Shown here in pieces: positions 59,763 to 64,000 of a DNA stretch of 64,000 nt. The stretch is from DATJGR01 sp041739525 (GTDB taxonomy: Bacteria > Pseudomonadota > Gammaproteobacteria > Pseudomonadales > Azotimanducaceae). Where the stretch lies: positions 1 through 64,000 of the forward strand of contig JBGSNQ010000192.1 of assembly GCA_041739525.1 (NCBI GenBank), in the 5' to 3' direction. The position numbers were made by a program, and so were the translations under genes. The notes below the pieces were generated by a model, which saw only the letters and a list, made by a program, of their open reading frames with translations, did no database searches and had not been told where the DNA came from. The stretch's first letter is position 1. Every line of letters starts with the position of its first letter.

Positions 59763-62700
59763 TCAGCGGTGAGCGACGAGATCGCAATTGCCATCGGCGC
59801 ACGCCGCCGGTTCGCCGGACTGCTGCAACAGCGGCTCCAGATCGGGCAGCAGAGAGCCGAGCACGCGCACCGGCAGGCTGCTGGTGAAGTGGTAGTTCGC
59901 GGCATCCGCACCAGGCACGAATGCGGTGATGTTGCCGAAAAAGCGGCCGTCGATCATGAACACGAACGTAGCTGCGCGATTGACCACGCGCGACTCGATC
60001 AGGCGCCCCCGCCCCGCGAACGTCTTGCTGCGGTGATCGCCGGTACCCGTCTTCCCCGCAACAACGTGCTCCACGCCGTTTGCCTTCATCCTCGACTTCA
60101 ACGCGATTGCAGTGCCGCCGTCGACGACCTTCGTCAACGCGGAACGTACCACCGCAGCGATCTCCGGCGACAACACCTTCTCGCCCTCGGTGACGGAGCG
60201 CTGCAAACGAGTTTCATAAGGGGTGTTAGCAGCGAAGTGTAGATCGTCGATCAACACCGTCGGGTAGCGAACACCGTCGTTCGCGATGATGCCCATCAAT
60301 TCTGCCAGCGCACCGGGACGGTCGCCGGACGCGCCCAGCGCTGTTGCGAGCGAGGGTGTAAGCGATGCAAAGGGATAGCCGACGCGCTGCCAGCGATCGT
60401 GCACCTCGAGGAACGCGTCGATTTCGAACAGTTGCGCGATGCGCCGATCCTGACCTGCGCGCCGACTGCTCTTCAGCAGCCACGCGTACACACTCTGCCG
60501 CGCCTCGGCGCTCGCGTTTACCACTTCCGAGAGCGTCGCGTTCGGATGCGTCTCGAGATATGTGAGCACCCATAGCTCCAGTGGGTGTACCCGCGCAAGA
60601 TAGCCGCGGTCGTTCAGCGAGAATCGGTCGGCCGAATACTTGTCATATAGCGCGGAGACGTCTTCGTCCGTCATCGGTTGCGAGCGCGAATGCTCCGCAA
60701 GATATGCCGCGAGTACACGCGGTGGTGCATCGGGGCGCACCGAGCGCACCACAGTCGCCACTTTCCGTGGCGCCACACGGTCGCCTTCCAGTGCGAGTTC
60801 GAGCGCGGCATCGCGCGACTGGCCTGCATACTTCCGGTAGAAGCGGTAAACGAACTGCCGGCCTTCGCTGTCTGCGAACCGTGCGAGATAGGCGGCCCGC
60901 TCGGGATGTTTCGGATCGTCGAGCAATGTCGCTGCCACCGACGGCGCGCGATACGTGAGGTGATCGGTGATCTCGCGCATCAGTCGCACGAACACGAGGT
61001 TCACGGAGTTCTGCAGCGCGTGTTCGACGGTGAGGATGCGATCGTTGTCGTTGCGATCGAAATTCGAGAACGTCTGCGCGCCGCTGCCGGTGAAAAACGT
61101 CTGATACGGACTCGCCGAGTAACGCCGCTGCATCGCGGCTTCGAGCGTGGCGGTCAGACCCGCGCCGGGGGTTTCGAGCAGATAGGCGACTATCCACTTT
61201 GACAGTCGATCCTTCTCCGGCACATCCAATACACGCAGTTCCGCCGGAGTCATGCCGACATAACGCGCGTGTGCTTCGCCGATCAATTCGAGATACGTCA
61301 CCAGCGTGCGCAGCTTCGCGGTCGAACCGAGGTCGATGCGCGCACCGGTGTTGATGTCGAACGGTTGCTCAAGGCTGTCGGTGTTGATGCGCAACAGATT
61401 GCCGCGCGGGGTGCGTTCATACAGCGTAAAGCTGTAGATCACTTTGGCAGGATCGCTCGAGCCCAGCAGGCGGTCGCCGATGAGCCCGAGCTTCTGCAGG
61501 GTCGCCGGATCTTTGAGGCTCGATAACCGCGCGTTGATGGCGCTCTGAACCGGCGCGTCGATCGTGGTGCGCGCATCGAGGTCATAGCGATCGAGCGCGT
61601 ACAGACCGTCGACGTTCAGCAGGTTGGCAAGGCGGCCGCGCGCCAGGTTGATGTCTTTCTGGTCTACGTAGTGGGTCGCCGATGCCTGACGTTCTTCGTG
61701 ATGACCGAATGTCGAAAGGCGTTGTTCCAACGCCGAGTCGCGCAGTGCCGGCGATATCACGCCCGCACTCGCCATTACCCGCACATAGCTGTCGGTCAGC
61801 GTTTCGAGGTCGGCCGGGCTCTGGCCGAGATAGTAGGTGGGTCGACGCGCTGCAACGATGAGGCTCAGCGCCTGCTTGAACGCCGCGGCGCCACCCTCGG
61901 GGTCGGAGTCGGCACCGACGAGCTTGCGATTGACCGCGTCGAATTTCTCCCCGTACCAGGCCTGCAGACCATCTCCAAGCCCGATGATTTCACCCTGGTC
62001 CGACCGACCCGCCAACGGCAGCGAATTGATGTAGTCGAGCACCAGCTGGCGCCTTGCCTGCTCGTTGTTGATGCCGCCGCTGTAAATACGAACGCTGGCC
62101 GACGCCATCTGACGCAGCTTTTCGCCGATCGTTTCCGTGCGGCCACCCGGCGAATGTCTGAATTTCTCGAGTTGAGTCGCGAGGGTGCTGCCGCCGATCA
62201 CCGGATCGTCGATTCCTGCATAACTCAGGAGGCGCAGCCCGGCCGCCTTCGACAGGCGCTCCCAATCCATCACCGGGTTGCGTGTCCAGCGGCCGTCCAG
62301 CACTTCGCGGTCTTCGACGAACAGCAGGCTCGCCACAAGCAGCGGCGGAATCTCTTCGAATCGGTCGTAGATGAAGTGCGGATAACGCGCGTTGTAGATC
62401 ATGCGGCCGCCGCTGTCGAACAGCGACAAGCCCGCACGCGCCTTCTCCGGATAGATGACGTCGAGCCCGCGGTCGCTCAGCGCACGCATCTGTGCAGACG
62501 GCCGCGCCTGGCTCACCACGTCGAAGCCGCCTGCGCGCAACCGCGCAACGTCTGCGGGCAGGTCGGCGTAGCCGAGGCGCAGGTCGTAAGGTCCACGAGC
62601 GGGCGTGATCGGCGTCGGGTCCGCGCCAGGTTCCAGCTGAAAACCCAGCGGCTCGGCCACACGCGACCACAACTCCGCCTGCAACGGGGAATACCGCAGC

Positions 62701-62963
62701 TCGTGCGAGACGATGATGAACAAACCGACGACTGCGATCAGTCTGAACAACTGACGATCGGTAAAGCGCGGACCGCGCGGAGCATTGCCTCGGATCGGCG
62801 TCGCTTGGGGATCTTCGAACCCGGCGTTCGTCGGTGCGGGTACGTCGGCATGAACGAAACGCGGCGCGAGAATGAGCGGTAACGGATAGCGCACACGATC
62901 GTCGTCCCGACGCGACGGGAGCGCGGGCGCCACCCGATCGATGTCTCGGGCGAGCGCGCTCAT
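59763..62963 (-). CDS. Class A penicillin-binding protein, large atypical form
   Basis: 1066 residues. A cytoplasmic tail of ~70 residues and one helix (LFRLIAVVGLFIIVSHEL) precede a long insert, then the GT51 transglycosylase with catalytic Glu217 (FVEDREVLDGR) and GGSTLATQLEKFRHSPGGRT. The transpeptidase has Ser547 (DLGSTAKLRTL), the SxN motif in ALQNSVNLVF and Lys971 in AGKTGTG. It polymerises and cross-links peptidoglycan in the periplasm. It is far longer than typical PBP1a/1b, with an extra ~250 residues between the SxN and KTG motifs. The end is polar and Cys-containing (PAACADGNCD). Confidence 0.9.
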   Translation of the reverse strand: MSALARDIDRVAPALPSRRDDDRVRYPLPLILAPRFVHADVPAPTNAGFEDPQATPIRGNAPRGPRFTDRQLFRLIAVVGLFIIVSHELRYSPLQAELWSRVAEPLGFQLEPGADPTPITPARGPYDLRLGYADLPADVARLRAGGFDVVSQARPSAQMRALSDRGLDVIYPEKARAGLSLFDSGGRMIYNARYPHFIYDRFEEIPPLLVASLLFVEDREVLDGRWTRNPVMDWERLSKAAGLRLLSYAGIDDPVIGGSTLATQLEKFRHSPGGRTETIGEKLRQMASASVRIYSGGINNEQARRQLVLDYINSLPLAGRSDQGEIIGLGDGLQAWYGEKFDAVNRKLVGADSDPEGGAAAFKQALSLIVAARRPTYYLGQSPADLETLTDSYVRVMASAGVISPALRDSALEQRLSTFGHHEERQASATHYVDQKDINLARGRLANLLNVDGLYALDRYDLDARTTIDAPVQSAINARLSSLKDPATLQKLGLIGDRLLGSSDPAKVIYSFTLYERTPRGNLLRINTDSLEQPFDINTGARIDLGSTAKLRTLVTYLELIGEAHARYVGMTPAELRVLDVPEKDRLSKWIVAYLLETPGAGLTATLEAAMQRRYSASPYQTFFTGSGAQTFSNFDRNDNDRILTVEHALQNSVNLVFVRLMREITDHLTYRAPSVAATLLDDPKHPERAAYLARFADSEGRQFVYRFYRKYAGQSRDAALELALEGDRVAPRKVATVVRSVRPDAPPRVLAAYLAEHSRSQPMTDEDVSALYDKYSADRFSLNDRGYLARVHPLELWVLTYLETHPNATLSEVVNASAEARQSVYAWLLKSSRRAGQDRRIAQLFEIDAFLEVHDRWQRVGYPFASLTPSLATALGASGDRPGALAELMGIIANDGVRYPTVLIDDLHFAANTPYETRLQRSVTEGEKVLSPEIAAVVRSALTKVVDGGTAIALKSRMKANGVEHVVAGKTGTGDHRSKTFAGRGRLIESRVVNRAATFVFMIDGRFFGNITAFVPGADAANYHFTSSLPVRVLGSLLPDLEPLLQQSGEPAACADGNCDLVAHR

Positions 62964-63134
62964 CGGTCAATCCAGCACATCTATTGCCGTCCCCACGGCC
63001 CCGGTACAACTAACGACCCTTGGCCATTCTCCATGGTTCGCGGTACCCGATTGTCGTGAATGTGTAGATGATCAGACGATCTTCGAACACACGCTCCGAC
63101 CTTCGAAAATAGGGGCGACGGGGTGTGGATTCAA

Positions 63135-63998
63135 TCAAGTTCGCGGGAGCAGCTGCGCCTCGGCGAATTCACGGATGTGCTTGTAGTCGGCCTTCCCGTT
63201 CGGGGCACGCGCCAGGTCGGCCTTGGCGAGAATTCGTTTCGGCACCTTATAGGCCGCGATGCGCGTACGAACGAAGTCTTTCAACTCGATTTCATCGAGG
63301 GCCGTCCCCGGCTCGAGCTGCACGACCGCGGTGATGGACTGCCCCCACTTCGCGTCCGCGATTCCGACAACCAGGGCGTCTGCGACCGAGGCGTGGGCCT
63401 TCAGCGCCTCCTCGACTTCCTCCGGGTAGACCTTTTCGCCGGCGGTATTGATGCAGTTGCTGCCGCGGCCGAGCAGCGTCAATGTGCCGTCCGCTTCCAC
63501 GCGCACCCAATCGCCGGGGATCGAATAGCGTACCCCGCCGATCACGGGGAACGTCTTCGCCGTCTTCGCCTCATCCTTGTAGTAACCGACCGGCAACGGC
63601 CCGCTCACCGCCACCATGCCGGATTCGCCGGACCCGGCGCGAACTTCCCGATGATCTTCCGTGAACACCTTGCAGGTGGGACCGAGCGAGAAGCGCGCCA
63701 CGTCGACCGCCTGGTCGCGGGTCATTACCGAGCTGCCGAGGCCAAGCGCCTCCGACGACGCAAAACCGTCGACCAGGGTCAGGTCAGGATTGTGGCGCAG
63801 CAACCCCGCTTTGACTTCGCGCGTCCACATGACGCCGGACGAACTGATGAAACGCAGCGACGAGATATCGCGTTTCACCGTCGCTGCATCCAACGCCTCC
63901 ACGAGGGGGCGTGCAAAAGCATCACCGACGATGGTGGCAGCCGTAACCTTGTGACGCTCGATCGCGGCCAACGCCTCGTCGGCGTCGAAGCTGCGCGC
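63135..63998 (-). CDS. Acyl-CoA synthetase / AMP-dependent ligase, C-terminal part (partial)
   Basis: The gene continues beyond base 64000. The visible ~287 residues cover the end of the large domain (RFISSSGVMWTREVKAGLL, VDGFASSEALGLGSSVMT) and the small C-terminal domain with DWVRVEADGTLTLLGRGSNC, TAGEKVYPEEVEEAL and the catalytic Lys in PNGKADYKHI. It activates a carboxylic acid, probably a fatty or steroid side-chain acid, as the CoA thioester. FadD-type ligases of this form occur in lipid and sterol catabolism. 171 bp separate it from the PBP gene. Confidence 0.9.
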   Translation of the reverse strand, partial: ARSFDADEALAAIERHKVTAATIVGDAFARPLVEALDAATVKRDISSLRFISSSGVMWTREVKAGLLRHNPDLTLVDGFASSEALGLGSSVMTRDQAVDVARFSLGPTCKVFTEDHREVRAGSGESGMVAVSGPLPVGYYKDEAKTAKTFPVIGGVRYSIPGDWVRVEADGTLTLLGRGSNCINTAGEKVYPEEVEEALKAHASVADALVVGIADAKWGQSITAVVQLEPGTALDEIELKDFVRTRIAAYKVPKRILAKADLARAPNGKADYKHIREFAEAQLLPRT

Positions 63999-64000
63999 CG

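Noticed and set aside
61671..62882. Plus-strand open frame of about 400 codons opposite the PBP gene
   Set aside because: Shadow of the GT51/transpeptidase reading frame, without ribosome site or family match.
1..64000. CRISPR arrays, tRNA or rRNA genes, prophage, complete insertion sequences
   Set aside because: None recognised on reading both strands; only an ISL3 remnant is present.

Overview
The window is GC-rich, gene-dense chromosomal DNA from a Gram-negative bacterium, most likely a gammaproteobacterium. The evidence is RlmA, a Pst phosphate system with Pho boxes, a TonB receptor, outer-membrane barrels, MotAB, and PEP-CTERM proteins with a PrsT-type TPR lipoprotein. No rRNA, tRNA, CRISPR array, prophage or intact insertion sequence was recognised. 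Species cannot be assigned from sequence alone.

Layout. 1-7.9 kb: the end of pntB, a decayed phytanoyl-CoA dioxygenase, a glyoxalase-II-like hydrolase divergent from a rhomboid protease, then a co-directional run (DUF1254 lipoprotein, PLD-like protein, LanC-like protein, RlmA, dienelactone hydrolase). 7.9-13.9 kb: a Pho regulon block (porin, pstS, pstC, pstA, pstB, phoU) with a Pho box before the porin and another before pstS. 14-19.1 kb: a PEP-CTERM locus. Two small paralogous PEP-CTERM proteins lie here, each behind a near-identical sigma-54 promoter with an IHF site and a distal element at conserved spacing. They flank a dead phoU fragment and an ISL3 transposase remnant, and prsT beside them is broken by a frameshift. 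19.3-21.7 kb: an MmyB-type regulator and a hydrolase/monooxygenase/thioesterase operon. 21.8-27.6 kb: a tandemly duplicated lipoprotein beside a TonB receptor. 28.2-31.3 kb: an acyltransferase, a methyltransferase and a sulfotransferase. 31.5 kb: a dead partial copy of the 20.2-21.3 kb operon. 32.1-44.6 kb: a broad catabolic or detoxification island. 44.7-46 kb: an aspartyl/asparaginyl-tRNA synthetase-like pseudogene. 46.3-49 kb: motA, motB and a small outer-membrane barrel. 49-50 kb: small membrane or basic proteins. 50.1-57.1 kb: a MoaD/BNR pair, an acyltransferase-glycosyltransferase-MFS operon, a cytochrome P450 and TerC. 57.3-64 kb: an LLM flavin oxidoreductase, a carotenoid oxygenase, a large class A penicillin-binding protein and a partial acyl-CoA ligase.

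The two strongest regulatory readings are the Pho regulon and the enhancer-dependent PEP-CTERM promoters. The window also holds several broken genes: phyH-like, prsT, the tRNA synthetase, a phoU fragment, a hydrolase/monooxygenase fragment and a transposase remnant. Some of the single-base frameshifts could be assembly errors. The internal deletions and fragment copies cannot be explained that way.
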